Below are positions 10,524 through 21,825 of a stretch of 64,000 nucleotides of DNA, piece by piece (position 1 is the first letter of the stretch; each line of letters starts with the position of its first letter). The DNA is taken from positions 124,001-188,000 of the forward strand of contig NZ_JACJOD010000031.1 in NCBI RefSeq assembly GCF_014695385.1. Reading direction: 5' to 3'. A program made the position numbers and the translations under genes. The notes under the pieces were generated by a model. That model saw nothing but the letters and a program-made list of their open reading frames with translations. It was not told the origin of the DNA and made no database searches. This DNA comes from Trichocoleus sp. FACHB-46. GTDB lineage: Bacteria; Cyanobacteriota; Cyanobacteriia; FACHB-46.

Positions 10524-12245
10524 CTAAAAGGTGAAGACAGTCCGGAGCGTACTCTGCCAAATGTCAGGATTCGTAGCGTTGTTATTAGGATTAGTCACGA
10601 GCATGAAAGTGGGTGTCACACTAAAATGCTCATTGATGGAGAGATTGTAGAACAATTCAAAATTGGTTTGCGTAGCATCTCCCAAGTTGCTAGTGATGAA
10701 AGGCTGACCCACAGCAGCTCCAGCCAATGAACCTGGAATCACAAGATTGCGAAACACGACTCCCAAGGCCCAGGTTTGAGGATGAAGATCTAAGTTTTGG
10801 GCTAAAACCGAATTAAACCCCTGGTACGACCCAAAGCCATAACGACCAAACACGGCAACTGTTCGGTCAATGGCCCATTGGGCGTTGATCCCAGCCGCTT
10901 CAATCTGCGTGTCGTTGAGGGTAGCACTTGTATATTGCAACTGGACACTGCTAGCGGAATTAATCGAATATTCCAGCTCGACACTGCCTTGACTGCGATC
11001 GCTAAATAAACCGCCTTGTTGGGGGTTATTGCCATCCGCTGCGGCATAGAGCGATCGCAGTGCCCATGAATCAGAGAGTTGCCAATCTAAGGCAATACCA
11101 GCACCCCCAAAGCGGTCAATCTGGTTTTGCACAATCAAAGGATTATTGACGAAAAAGCCAGAGCTAAAATCAACGCCTGAGTTGTTGGCGAAGGGATTGC
11201 GGTCAATAAAATCGCTAGGCACGATTTTGGGGCCAATACTGACAGCCAAATTCGGTTGAGGTCGAAACGTGTAGTAAAGCTTACGTATCCGAGGCGTCTC
11301 AGTCACTTCGGCGTACTCTACTCCCCCACCATCAGCTAATAGACCTGTGGTTCCCAGCAAATTTTGATCGCGATTGTGCACTTCACCGATCGCATCAGTT
11401 CTACCGTTGCCCATTTCTAGTTGCGTCAACAGCAGGGCATTGGGTTGCAGAGTGGTTAATAAATCTAGCCGCACCCGCGAAACCAACTCCAGTGGGGCTT
11501 GGGTTCCTATTGTGGGCGCAAAAATGGCTTGGCCTTGCAGTTTGGTAGTGGTCGAGAACTGATTGGCTTCCAACTCGCTCGTGCGCCCATCTAAATCAGC
11601 TAAGCGATCGCGCAAGTCATTCAAAGCTGGGCTGAAGGTACTCTGAAGCTGCCGTAAGGTCTCAATATCCTCCGGATCTAGGTCGCTAGCTTGATTGGTG
11701 GTAATTAAGTCATTAACCTTGACAAAAACAGCGTTGAGAATGGCAGCAAACTCGTAGCGAGTGAGCGCTCGCTGTCCTCGGAAGGTGCCATCTGAATAAC
11801 CTGTGACTACGCCATAGCGCTCAACCAAAGATTTCAGGGCTTGATAGGCCCAGTCAGTCGGCTGCACATCTGACAGCTCTGACACAGAATTGATCTGAGC
11901 CATCGCAGAGTCATCTGTCGCTAAGCTATCGGCCACAGGTGCGGTTGGATTAGAGAAACTTGAGGGCAACTGAGCAATTGACTGAGTGAATTTAGCGGGG
12001 GCGATCGCTGGATCAGGTGCAAATTCTAGTAGCGTTGAGCCATTTTCAATTTCAGCTTTCGCTAGAGCAGCAGAGTTAAAAATGTCAACTCTAGATGGGA
12101 GCCGCAGAGGTGGCGAAAGTGTATCAACGGCTAAATCTAAAGATGAATTTGAGCTATGAGGTAATTCAGCCTCAGCCTTCAGCGAAAATTGTGCTAGAAG
12201 ACTAAGGCTGCCAAGACCTCCAGCGACCCAATTGATTCTCCTCAC
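10524..12245 (-). CDS. SLH-domain OprB-type outer-membrane porin
   Basis: The 573-residue protein has a signal-like N-terminus, then one SLH domain (about 136-175, with WAYQALKSLVERYGVVTGYS) that anchors to peptidoglycan. A coiled-coil helix (about 205-230) and a long beta-barrel domain of the OprB/iron-uptake-porin type follow, ending in the aromatic LRTVFTF expected of an outer-membrane protein. Proteins of this build are the major cyanobacterial porins and are linked to uptake of iron and small solutes. It lies alone on the minus strand between gloA and clpB. A remnant of a second porin of the same family lies at 48740-49066. Confidence 0.92.
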   Translation of the reverse strand: MRRINWVAGGLGSLSLLAQFSLKAEAELPHSSNSSLDLAVDTLSPPLRLPSRVDIFNSAALAKAEIENGSTLLEFAPDPAIAPAKFTQSIAQLPSSFSNPTAPVADSLATDDSAMAQINSVSELSDVQPTDWAYQALKSLVERYGVVTGYSDGTFRGQRALTRYEFAAILNAVFVKVNDLITTNQASDLDPEDIETLRQLQSTFSPALNDLRDRLADLDGRTSELEANQFSTTTKLQGQAIFAPTIGTQAPLELVSRVRLDLLTTLQPNALLLTQLEMGNGRTDAIGEVHNRDQNLLGTTGLLADGGGVEYAEVTETPRIRKLYYTFRPQPNLAVSIGPKIVPSDFIDRNPFANNSGVDFSSGFFVNNPLIVQNQIDRFGGAGIALDWQLSDSWALRSLYAAADGNNPQQGGLFSDRSQGSVELEYSINSASSVQLQYTSATLNDTQIEAAGINAQWAIDRTVAVFGRYGFGSYQGFNSVLAQNLDLHPQTWALGVVFRNLVIPGSLAGAAVGQPFITSNLGDATQTNFELFYNLSINEHFSVTPTFMLVTNPNNNATNPDIWQSTLRTVFTF

Positions 12246-12387
12246 TCTGCCACTCCTTCAAAGGGTTGCTATTCAGGAAGTTCCAGAACAGCAACTAAAA
12301 ACCGGAACTTAACGTTGACCTTTAGCTGACCTTTACAGGTTGTTGACTCGTTATTTAGGCAAGGGAAGACCGCATCCCGCCAGGTAT

Positions 12388-12825
12388 CTAGTGAGCTGTA
12401 GTCGCAGGTTCTGTGGTTTGCTGTGCCGGCGCTGCGTTCTGCGCCGCTAATTGAATTAATTCAACTTTGTAGCCACTAGGATCTTCGACAAAAGCAATCA
12501 CGGTGGAGCCATGTTTCATTGGACCTGGCTCGCGCACCACCTTACCGCCACGCTCCTTGATGGTGTTGCAGGTGGCATAAATATCATCCACACCAATGGC
12601 AATATGGCCATAAGCATCACCGAGATTGTATTGCTCTACTCCCCAGTTGTGAGTCAGCTCAATCACTGTATGGTCAATTTCGTCACCGTAGCCCACGAAG
12701 GCTAGCGTAAATTGACCACCAGGATAGTCTTTACGACGCAGCAACTTCATGCCTAAGATGTCGCAATAGAATCTGAGTGATTCTTCCAAGTCGCCAACCC
12801 GTAGCATCGTGTGGAGTAGTCGCAT
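12388..12825 (-). CDS. gloA: Lactoylglutathione lyase (glyoxalase I)
   Basis: The 145-residue protein starts [20 protein letters not shown], the usual start of the family, so I chose the ATG at 12825 over the one 33 bases upstream. Metal ligands typical of glyoxalase I are visible: His in LLHTML, Glu in [11 protein letters not shown], His in [10 protein letters not shown] and Glu in YKVELIQLA. It converts the methylglyoxal-glutathione hemithioacetal to S-lactoylglutathione, detoxifying a by-product of glycolysis. It lies head-to-head with enolase, a glycolytic gene, though that may be chance. The C-terminal 20 residues are Ala/Thr-rich and dispensable-looking. Confidence 0.95.
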   Translation of the reverse strand: MRLLHTMLRVGDLEESLRFYCDILGMKLLRRKDYPGGQFTLAFVGYGDEIDHTVIELTHNWGVEQYNLGDAYGHIAIGVDDIYATCNTIKERGGKVVREPGPMKHGSTVIAFVEDPSGYKVELIQLAAQNAAPAQQTTEPATTAH

Positions 12826-13009
12826 AATTCTTTTCCCTGCTTCACATTTTTTATTCAAGCACTCAGCGGAATCTTTAGCAGATCCGTAAGTAAAACTACC
12901 AGTCTAAAATCCAGACCTCTCTAAGATCACTCTTGGGTGTCCGTTTGGACGTATTCTAACAATCGGGCTGTTTGCCATTTTAGGCTGAGCGCCAGCGGGT
13001 GAATCGTGA

Positions 13010-14356
<1,347 letters not shown>

Positions 14357-14871
14357 AGAAGTAGGCTCGATCAAGTTATTGGCTTTGAGGGGTTTTGAGG
14401 GGTTATCGGATTAACTCCTGAGAACCGAACCCTTGGGGGCAACTGCCCCCAAACCCCCGCTGAGGGACGGCTGCGTCCCCCAGACCCCCTCCAGAAGGGC
14501 TTTTTGAGTTAGTGTTTACAATGAAGAGGCATCTTCCTTTCAGTAGGTGGGTGCCTTTTTGCTGAGATTGAGACAAGCTGGGATGGGGGCGATCGCGGTT
14601 CATCTTGCCAAATTCCTTATGTCATCAAAGCCTGACTTAACAGAATTCTAGCTTTATTAGAAATTCCTAAAAAAATATAACGATACTACTTCTTGTTCAA
14701 CTGAAAGCTGCAATTGAGACGGTTTGCAGCCGATGTTTTGTGTAGTTTGTTGCTGACAAGTCTAAATTTTCCCGTTTGAATAGGAGTAGGGTAGGTAAAA
14801 AAAATTACACTTGTCCTAGTTTTCTTGGTTCGGGCATTCCAACTCTGGCAGTGAACAGCACTTCTAAAGAC
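14357..14871. other. Intergenic region between eno and the GGDEF/EAL gene
   Basis: It holds the palindromic GC-rich repeat listed separately, then about 360 bases of AT-richer DNA. A reading frame on the minus strand (14403-14603) is created by the repeat and looks spurious. The promoter of the downstream signalling gene should be in its right half. Confidence 0.5.
14427..14506. repeat. GC-rich double-hairpin intergenic repeat
   Basis: Two perfect short palindromes stand side by side: TTGGGGGCA/TGCCCCCAA (14433-14452) and GGGACG/CGTCCC (14464-14479), flanked by CCCC runs. From general acquaintance with cyanobacterial genomes, such C-rich hairpin blocks are dispersed repeats that generate spurious ORFs. 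Here it may also help end eno transcripts. Only one copy is present in this window, so its repeat status is inferred. Confidence 0.45.
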
Positions 14872-17800
14872 ATGGTTGAGCAACAAAATTCTGTGGATGC
14901 AAGTCAGAGCCTGACCAAGTCAAATTTTCAACTCCCGCAGGTTGAGGCAGAAGCTAAACTTCTACAAACCCTTTCGTTAGCCATTAGTGAATCTCCAGAC
15001 TTAGCAACGGCTTTGCAGGTGGCACTTCAACAGGTATGCGAAGCCACGGGGTGGAGGTATGGAGAAGCTTGGCTCCCCGATCCCACACAAACCAGATTGG
15101 AATGTAGTTCGGCTTGGTATAACGAATCTACTTCACTAGATAAATTTAGAGCACTGAGTCAAGCGATACATTTCCAGCCAGGAGTAGGGTTGCCTGGGCG
15201 GGTTTGGGCTAAGCAGAAACCAGAATGGATTCAAGATGTATCTCAGGAAGCCTCAACGAGCTTTTTGAGGACTGAAATTGCTCTGGAGGCAAAGCTCAAA
15301 GCAGGGCTGGCAATGCCTATTCTGGCGAGAGGGGAAGTGGTTGCGGTCTTGATCTTCTTTATGTTTGAAGCTTGCTCCGAAGACCAGCGCCTAGTGGAAT
15401 TGGTGACTGCTGTAACTGCTCAGTTAGGTGCAATCTTGCAACTTAAGCGAGCCGAAAGAGCCTTGAAAGAGCAACAAGAGTTTTTGCGGCTCGTTCTAGA
15501 CAACATTCCTCAGTACATTTTTTGGAAAGATACTCAATCTGTTTATCTAGGCTGTAACAAGAGTTGGGCAGAGTTGGCAGGTCTGACCCAACCCACCGCG
15601 GCAATTGGCAAGACTGACGATCAGCTACCTTGGACGCCGCCAGAGATTGAGTATTATTTGGAGCAAGACCGACGCATTATCGCAACTGGAGTCCCAGAGC
15701 TAGACATTGTTGAATCTAAGCAGCATCAAGATGGCCGCCAAGTCTGGATGCATGTGAATAAATTGCCCATTCATAACGCAGAGGGTCAGGTTATTGGACT
15801 CTTGGGTCTGATGGAAGACATTACAGAGCGCAAACAAGCCGAGCAGTGTCTGCGGGAGAGTGAAGCACGACATCGGGCTATTTCGGGCATGGCCTCTGAC
15901 TATGTTTACTCAGTCCGGATTGAACCGGACGGCGAATTGGTGACTGAATGGGCCACTGAAGCCTTTTATCGCATCACTGACTACACGCTGGATGAGATAA
16001 ATGCCTTGGGCGGTTGGGTCAGCTTGATTCACCCAGAAGATTTAGCCTTGACCTACCCTTTTGCCCAGCAGATCTCAGCTAATCAGCCTAGTATTCTGGA
16101 ATATCGCATTGTGAATAAAACGGGCGCGATTTGTTGGCTACGTGATTATGCTCGACCGGAATGGGATGCTGAGCAACAACGAGTCGTACGAATTTTAGGA
16201 GCAGTCAAAGATATTACCGAGCGCAAGCAAGCTGAGGAAGCCCTACGGCAAGCCGAAGCAAAGTATCGCAGTATTTTTGAAAACGCAGTTGAAGGTATTT
16301 TTCAGACCACGACGAATGGGCAATATTTAACTGCCAACCCGATGTTGGCAAAGATTTACGGCTACGATTCCTCAGAAGAGTTGATGGTCACCTTAACGGA
16401 TATCCAGCATCAACTTTATGTCGATCCCAGCAGTCGAGCTGAATTCATGCAGCGGATTCAAACCCAAGAAGCTGTGTGGGGATTTGAGTCTCAGATCTAC
16501 CGCAAGGACGGCACGATTATTTGGATTTCCGAAAATGCTCGAACTATTCGGGATGACCAAGGCCAACTCATTGGCTACGAAGGGACTGTTGAAGATATCA
16601 GTGCTCGTAAACAAGCAGAGGCAGAACTACACAAGCGAGAAAGTCTACTGCAAGGCGTGGCAGAAGCGACTCAGCACCTATTGACCAATCCTAACTGCGA
16701 CGCCGCGATCGCAGCAGCACTAGCAACTCTAGGCACGGCAGCAGGAGTTGATCGCGTTTATATCTATGAAAATCATCCGCATCCCATTACTACTGAGGTG
16801 GCGATGAGTATGCGATTTGAATGGACTCACGAGGCGATCGCTCCAACAATTCACCAATCCTATTGGCAAAATCAACCTTACCGAGAATCTGGTCTTAGCC
16901 GCTGGTACGAAGCTTTATCTACAGGCCAATCGATTAGCGGGATTACTTGTGATTTTCCTCTGGTGGAGCAGAACCTCCTAGAGCGGGATCAAATTCTGGC
17001 GATTTTAATGGTACCAATTCTGATTGATCAGCACTTTTGGGGTTACATCGGCTTTGACGACTGTACGACAGAACGCTGCTGGTCGAAGAGTGAAGAATCC
17101 ATTTTGATTGCAATGGCTGCCAGTATTGGCGGAGCTTTGAAACGAGAGCAAGCAGCAGCCACAATTCGTTATCAAGCCTTTCACGACTTACTGACTGGGC
17201 TACCCAATCGCATTTGCTTCAACAACTGGTTATTGCCATCACTCACCCAAGCGCGGTGCAGTGACAAAAACGTAGCCGTGATGTTTCTGGATTTAGATCG
17301 CTTCAAGGCAATCAACGACACTCTAGGGCATGCGGTAGGAGATCAGCTTTTGCAGTTGTCGGCGCAGCGCATTGCCAGTTGTCTACGCGAGGAAGATATT
17401 GTGGCTCGTTGGGGCGGCGATGAGTTTACGCTGCTACTGCCAGATTTGAGCTGTCCTGAAGACGCCAGCAGAATTGCCCGACGGGTGTTAGAAGCGCTTA
17501 GACCTGCTTTTACCCTAGAGGGACATGAGCTATACATCACTAGCAGCATCGGCATCGCCCTGTATCCGCAAGATGGCGAAGACGTTCCTACACTCTTAAG
17601 AAACGCCGATGCTGCCCTTTATCAAGCCAAAGCCCAAGGACGAAACAACTACCAGTTCTATACTGCGGCTCTTAACGCTCAGGCATCGGCTCGGTTGGAG
17701 CTAGAAAGCAATCTCCACCATGCCCTAGAACGAGGGGAGTTTGTAGTCTACTACCAACCGCAAATCAACCTAACCAACCAGCAAATTACTTGCATGGAAG

Positions 17801-18510
17801 CTTTGGTGCGGTGGCAGCATCCGGAACTGGGGTTACTAGACCCGAAAGCATTTATTCCATTGGCCGAAGAAAATGGTTTAATCGTTGCCATTGGAGAGTG
17901 GGTGCTGCGAACCGCTTGTCAGCAAGCAAAGCAATGGCATCAGGCAGGCTTCATGCGATCGCGGGTTTCTGTCAACCTATCAGCGCGGCAATTTCAGCAA
18001 CCTGAACTGGTCGGAATCGTCGCTCGCACTCTCGCCGAAACTGAGCTTGGGCCTGAATTTTTAGAACTTGAAATTACTGAAACGACCGTCATGCAAAATG
18101 CCGACTCTACTTGTGAAGTTTTGCATGACTTAAACAAAATGGGAGTTTCCTTGGCAATGGATGATTTTGGCGCAGGTTACTCTTCATTAGGGTATCTGAA
18201 GAAATTTCCCCTCCATACACTCAAAATTGATCAGTCTTTCATTCGAGATTTATCGCTTAGTCCCCAGGATGCTGCCATTGTCAGTGCGGTAATTGCTTTA
18301 GGGCAGGGGCTAAATCTCAATGTAATTGCCGAGGGAGTGGAAACTCAAGCTCAGCTGGAACGGTTGCGATCGCTACAATGCCAAACCATCCAGGGTTACT
18401 TGCTCAGTGCTCCCTTAGCAGTCTCAGAAGCCACAGTCTTCTTGCGAAACCATCGGCTGCAATGTCCACCTCCAACGATTTCGCAAGATCGAGTTACTGC
18501 TCAAGTTTAA
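14872..18510 (+). CDS. GAF-PAS-PAS-PAS-GAF-GGDEF-EAL cyclic-di-GMP signalling protein
   Basis: The protein of about 1212 residues has, in order, a GAF domain (about 30-200), three PAS/PAC units each ending in DITERKQAE-like linkers (about 205-590), a second GAF (about 600-770), a GGDEF domain with the intact motif RWGGDEF, and an EAL domain containing MEALVRW. Downstream EAL-domain acidic residues (ELEITET, MDDFGAGYSS, KIDQSFI, EGVET) also look intact. It may both make and degrade cyclic di-GMP, switched by light, redox or ligands bound to PAS/GAF. GAF-2 lacks an obvious bilin-binding Cys-His pair. A TTG at 14776 and a GTG at 14851 are in frame upstream; the ATG at 14872 looks best. Confidence 0.92.
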   Translation: MVEQQNSVDASQSLTKSNFQLPQVEAEAKLLQTLSLAISESPDLATALQVALQQVCEATGWRYGEAWLPDPTQTRLECSSAWYNESTSLDKFRALSQAIHFQPGVGLPGRVWAKQKPEWIQDVSQEASTSFLRTEIALEAKLKAGLAMPILARGEVVAVLIFFMFEACSEDQRLVELVTAVTAQLGAILQLKRAERALKEQQEFLRLVLDNIPQYIFWKDTQSVYLGCNKSWAELAGLTQPTAAIGKTDDQLPWTPPEIEYYLEQDRRIIATGVPELDIVESKQHQDGRQVWMHVNKLPIHNAEGQVIGLLGLMEDITERKQAEQCLRESEARHRAISGMASDYVYSVRIEPDGELVTEWATEAFYRITDYTLDEINALGGWVSLIHPEDLALTYPFAQQISANQPSILEYRIVNKTGAICWLRDYARPEWDAEQQRVVRILGAVKDITERKQAEEALRQAEAKYRSIFENAVEGIFQTTTNGQYLTANPMLAKIYGYDSSEELMVTLTDIQHQLYVDPSSRAEFMQRIQTQEAVWGFESQIYRKDGTIIWISENARTIRDDQGQLIGYEGTVEDISARKQAEAELHKRESLLQGVAEATQHLLTNPNCDAAIAAALATLGTAAGVDRVYIYENHPHPITTEVAMSMRFEWTHEAIAPTIHQSYWQNQPYRESGLSRWYEALSTGQSISGITCDFPLVEQNLLERDQILAILMVPILIDQHFWGYIGFDDCTTERCWSKSEESILIAMAASIGGALKREQAAATIRYQAFHDLLTGLPNRICFNNWLLPSLTQARCSDKNVAVMFLDLDRFKAINDTLGHAVGDQLLQLSAQRIASCLREEDIVARWGGDEFTLLLPDLSCPEDASRIARRVLEALRPAFTLEGHELYITSSIGIALYPQDGEDVPTLLRNADAALYQAKAQGRNNYQFYTAALNAQASARLELESNLHHALERGEFVVYYQPQINLTNQQITCMEALVRWQHPELGLLDPKAFIPLAEENGLIVAIGEWVLRTACQQAKQWHQAGFMRSRVSVNLSARQFQQPELVGIVARTLAETELGPEFLELEITETTVMQNADSTCEVLHDLNKMGVSLAMDDFGAGYSSLGYLKKFPLHTLKIDQSFIRDLSLSPQDAAIVSAVIALGQGLNLNVIAEGVETQAQLERLRSLQCQTIQGYLLSAPLAVSEATVFLRNHRLQCPPPTISQDRVTAQV

Positions 18511-18539
18511 AGCGCTGAGTTTAACGATGATCTATCTGG

Positions 18540-19541
18540 CTAGAACTGACGTAAAAATCGCAGATCGCTGTTGTAAAGCCGCCGAATATCGTCAATCTGG
18601 TGCAGGACCATCGCTAAACGCTCCACCCCAAAGCCAGCCGCGAAACCCGTGTAAACTTCCGGGTCATAACCGACAGCTTTGAGCACGTTAGGGTCAACCA
18701 TTCCACAACCGAGAACTTCTAACCAGCGACCTTTCCACTGCACATCTACTTCTGCCGAAGGTTCGGTAAAGGGGAAGAAACTGGGACGAAAACGGATGGG
18801 CACATCGCCAAACATGGCTTCCAGAAAGACTTTAATTGTGCCTCGGAGATCCGAGAAAGTTAGTCCTTCATCCACTGCCAGAATTTCAATTTGGTGAAAG
18901 ACAGCAGAGTGAGTCGCGTCTACTGTGTCACGACGATACACCCGCCCCGGTACTGCCACGCGGATAGGGGGGTCGTTTTCTTCCATGTAGCGAATTTGCA
19001 CCGTCGAGGTGTGGGTCCGCAACAAATTCCCATCCGTCAAATACAGCGTATCCTGCATATCCCGAGCGGGATGGTCTGGCTGGAAGTTCAGAGCTTCAAA
19101 GTTGTAGTAGTCTGTTTCCATCTCTGGGCCTTGAGCCACGGTGTAGCCCAAACCCGTAAAAATATCTAAGGCGCGGTCAATCGTGCTATTCAGCGGGTGC
19201 ATTCGCCCTTGAGGCCGATACATCCCTGGCATCGTCACATCCAGAGTTTCAGCTTCCAATTGGGCTTGAATCTGAGCTGCTTGCAGTGCTGTGCGCTTAG
19301 TGTCTAAATCGTTTTGCAAAGCTTCTTTGACTTCATTGGTCAAAGCCCCAATCCGAGGACGCTCCTCAGGTGGTAACTTACCCATCCCCCCGAGGGCTTG
19401 GGAGAGTTGGCCTTTTTTCCCCAGGTACTTGACACGGAGTTGATCCAATTGCTCCAGAGTTTCGGCAGTGGCGATCGCCTGTTGCCCTTCTTGGCGCAGC
19501 GCATCTAATTGGGCTTCCAGATCGCTAGTCTGATGAGTCAT
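18540..19541 (-). CDS. pheS: Phenylalanine--tRNA ligase alpha subunit
   Basis: The 333-residue subunit has the N-terminal coiled coil for tRNA binding (about 1-90) and the class-II catalytic core with motif 2 ([17 protein letters not shown]) and motif 3 ([13 protein letters not shown]). [17 protein letters not shown] is characteristic of PheS. It pairs with PheT in an alpha2beta2 enzyme that charges tRNA-Phe. I chose the ATG at 19541 ([15 protein letters not shown]) because it gives the usual length; a longer frame begins at 19607. pheT is not adjacent, which is common in cyanobacteria. Confidence 0.96.
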   Translation of the reverse strand: MTHQTSDLEAQLDALRQEGQQAIATAETLEQLDQLRVKYLGKKGQLSQALGGMGKLPPEERPRIGALTNEVKEALQNDLDTKRTALQAAQIQAQLEAETLDVTMPGMYRPQGRMHPLNSTIDRALDIFTGLGYTVAQGPEMETDYYNFEALNFQPDHPARDMQDTLYLTDGNLLRTHTSTVQIRYMEENDPPIRVAVPGRVYRRDTVDATHSAVFHQIEILAVDEGLTFSDLRGTIKVFLEAMFGDVPIRFRPSFFPFTEPSAEVDVQWKGRWLEVLGCGMVDPNVLKAVGYDPEVYTGFAAGFGVERLAMVLHQIDDIRRLYNSDLRFLRQF

Positions 19542-19782
19542 GCTAGGGGTTGTTCGTAAAACAATAATCTTGAGCGCAGCGCTTACCCGTGAAACGTTGC
19601 TCTGCATAATGCCAGTTTAGAGGCTAGCGTTCTGTTTTGGACAGGGTTTTCCCAGGTAGTGTTTCATCAACCGATCGTCAGAATCATCTCTTCGGCTTGT
19701 CATTGCAGTTACACAATCTGCGATGTCAGGCACAATCAAAGTCTGGTAGACCATTGACAATACTATTGCGTCGAATTACTCC

Positions 19783-20595
19783 ATGAGACTCCTTGTTAGT
19801 AACGACGATGGCATTTATGCCCTCGGCATTCGTAGCCTAGCGAATGGGATGGCTGAGGCAGGTCATGAAGTCACAGTCGTTTGCCCCGATCGAGAGCGAT
19901 CGGCTACAGGCCACGGCTTAACTTTGCATAGCCCCATCCGAGCAGAAGAAGTTGAATCAGTCTTTCATCCCAGCATTAAAGCTTGGGCTTGTTCGGGCAC
20001 CCCTTCAGATTGTGTTAAGTTGGCTTTAGGAGCCCTCCTGGACAATCCACCAGATTTTGTGCTCTCCGGCATTAATCACGGCTCTAATCTTGGCACTGAT
20101 GTGCTCTACTCAGGCACAGTCTCAGCAGCCATGGAAGGGGTGCTCGAAGGAATTCCTAGCATTGCTTTTAGCTTGACCAGTTTCAGCTGTAGAGAATTTC
20201 AACCAGCTGTACGCTTCGCCCAAATCTTATTAACCCAACTGACTCAACACCCTTTGCCCAAGCTTGTCCTGCTTAACGTGAACGTACCCGCAGTCACGCA
20301 ACCAGACATTATGGGGGTTGCCATCACTCGCCAAGGAGTTCGTCGTTACACAGACATTTTTCAGAAACGCCTAGACCCTAGAGGCAAAACTTATTACTGG
20401 TTGGCGGGTGAGTTGCTGGAGGATGTCACGGATGAAGTCGATCTTAAGGAGGGCAACGAAGCAATTACGGATGTGCAAGCCATTCGGAACAATTACATTA
20501 CTGTTACGCCCCTCCAGTACAACTTAACTTCTGTAGACGGGCTCACCAATTTACAGAAGTGGCAACTAAATTTCCCGGACTACCCATCGCTTTAA
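19783..20595 (+). CDS. surE: 5'/3'-nucleotidase SurE
   Basis: The 270-residue metal-dependent phosphatase begins [19 protein letters not shown]. The acidic pair in SNDDG and Asn in [19 protein letters not shown] form the SurE active site. It removes phosphate from nucleoside monophosphates. In many cyanobacteria surE lies between pheS and ribF, as here, though pheS is on the other strand. It is followed by a metallo-hydrolase and ribF on the same strand, with a 239-base gap before the next start, so a shared transcript is possible but not certain. Confidence 0.96.
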   Translation: MRLLVSNDDGIYALGIRSLANGMAEAGHEVTVVCPDRERSATGHGLTLHSPIRAEEVESVFHPSIKAWACSGTPSDCVKLALGALLDNPPDFVLSGINHGSNLGTDVLYSGTVSAAMEGVLEGIPSIAFSLTSFSCREFQPAVRFAQILLTQLTQHPLPKLVLLNVNVPAVTQPDIMGVAITRQGVRRYTDIFQKRLDPRGKTYYWLAGELLEDVTDEVDLKEGNEAITDVQAIRNNYITVTPLQYNLTSVDGLTNLQKWQLNFPDYPSL

Positions 20596-20834
20596 CAGCA
20601 GAAATAAAAAGCTACTTGCGGTTCAAAGTTCTGAGTTAAGTGCTGAGAATCTCTTAAAAATAGGGCTTCGATCACTACCAGAGGGAACAATTTTGATTAA
20701 GTTGGAATCATAGGGAGTTTCTCCAAACTAAATTATTTATAGATTTCACTGTTCGCAGTATCCAGGGTGAGGGTTAGTGAGCCATCGGGCGTGAGAGGAC
20801 TCCGCATTAATCGGCAATCAAGTTCAGCTAGAGC

Positions 20835-21746
20835 ATGCACAACCAATTTACAGTTAATTTTTGGGGAGTCAGGGGCAGTATTGCTTGCCCTGGATCTGAA
20901 ACGGTTCGTTACGGCGGCAATACACCTTGCGTTGAAATGCGCATCAATGGTCAGCGCTTGATTTTTGATGGCGGCACTGGCCTCCGGGTTCTAGGGCAAA
21001 GCATGTTATCTGCTATGCCTGTAGAAGCCTACATGTTTTTTACGCACTCCCATTGGGACCATATTCAGGGCTTTCCGTTCTTTACCCCTGCCTTTATTAA
21101 AGGCAATCGCTTTCATATCTATGGAGCGATCGCCCCGAATGGCTCAGACGTGGAGCAGCGCTTGAATGATCAAATGTTGCATCCCAACTTTCCAGTGCCA
21201 TTACAAGTGATGGGAGCAGAGCTTGATTTTCAAAGCATTGAAGTTGGTCAGCCTCTGCAAATCGACGATATTACGATCGAAAATGCGCCGCTCAATCACC
21301 CTGGGGAAGCCATTGGTTACCGGGTTTCTTGGAAAGATCATGCAGTCGCTTACGTCACCGATACGGAGCATTTTCCAGACCGCTTAGATGAGAATGTGCT
21401 CTGGTTGGCTAGAGAAGCGGATGTTTTGATTTACGACGCCACTTATACCGACGAAGAATACCACTCACCCAAGACCAGTAAGGTTGGCTGGGGCCATTCC
21501 ACTTGGCAAGAAGCCGTCAAAATTGCCAAAGCAGCAGGCGTCAAAAAGCTGGTCATCTTCCACCACGACCCAGTCCACAGCGATGATTTCCTTGATCAGG
21601 TGGGCGAACAGGTCGCACGAGTTTTTCCGAATAGTCTCATGGCTTGGGAAGGCTTATCAATTCAGATCACCACTGCGGCTACGTTGCCCGCGGCAGAGTT
21701 AGAACCAGAATCAGTCGTCGAAGCAACCATTTCTGCCTCCGCTTAA
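20835..21746 (+). CDS. MBL-fold metallo-hydrolase
   Basis: The 303-residue protein begins MHNQFTVNFWGVRGSIACPG and has the metallo-beta-lactamase zinc motif THSHWDHIQG near residue 75. Further conserved stretches are NHPGEAIGYRV, YVTDTEH, LIYDATYTDEEY and FHHDPVHSDD. The GVRGSIA start and general order resemble the RNase Z/PhnP-like branch of cyanobacterial hydrolases, usually with unknown substrate. It is probably cytosolic, with no signal peptide. It lies 79 bases upstream of ribF. The Glu/Ala-rich C-terminal tail of about 20 residues looks disordered. Confidence 0.9.
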   Translation: MHNQFTVNFWGVRGSIACPGSETVRYGGNTPCVEMRINGQRLIFDGGTGLRVLGQSMLSAMPVEAYMFFTHSHWDHIQGFPFFTPAFIKGNRFHIYGAIAPNGSDVEQRLNDQMLHPNFPVPLQVMGAELDFQSIEVGQPLQIDDITIENAPLNHPGEAIGYRVSWKDHAVAYVTDTEHFPDRLDENVLWLAREADVLIYDATYTDEEYHSPKTSKVGWGHSTWQEAVKIAKAAGVKKLVIFHHDPVHSDDFLDQVGEQVARVFPNSLMAWEGLSIQITTAATLPAAELEPESVVEATISASA

Positions 21747-21825
21747 CGGCCTCTACTGCGAGACCCCTGAAGTTAGCTAAAATCTTTGCGTTCACAAGCT
21801 CTCGCTATGTGTAAAAATGTAAAGC

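Noticed and set aside
14403..14603. 66-residue minus-strand ORF downstream of eno
   Set aside because: Created by the GC-rich repeat, with Gly/Ser/Pro composition typical of such repeats.
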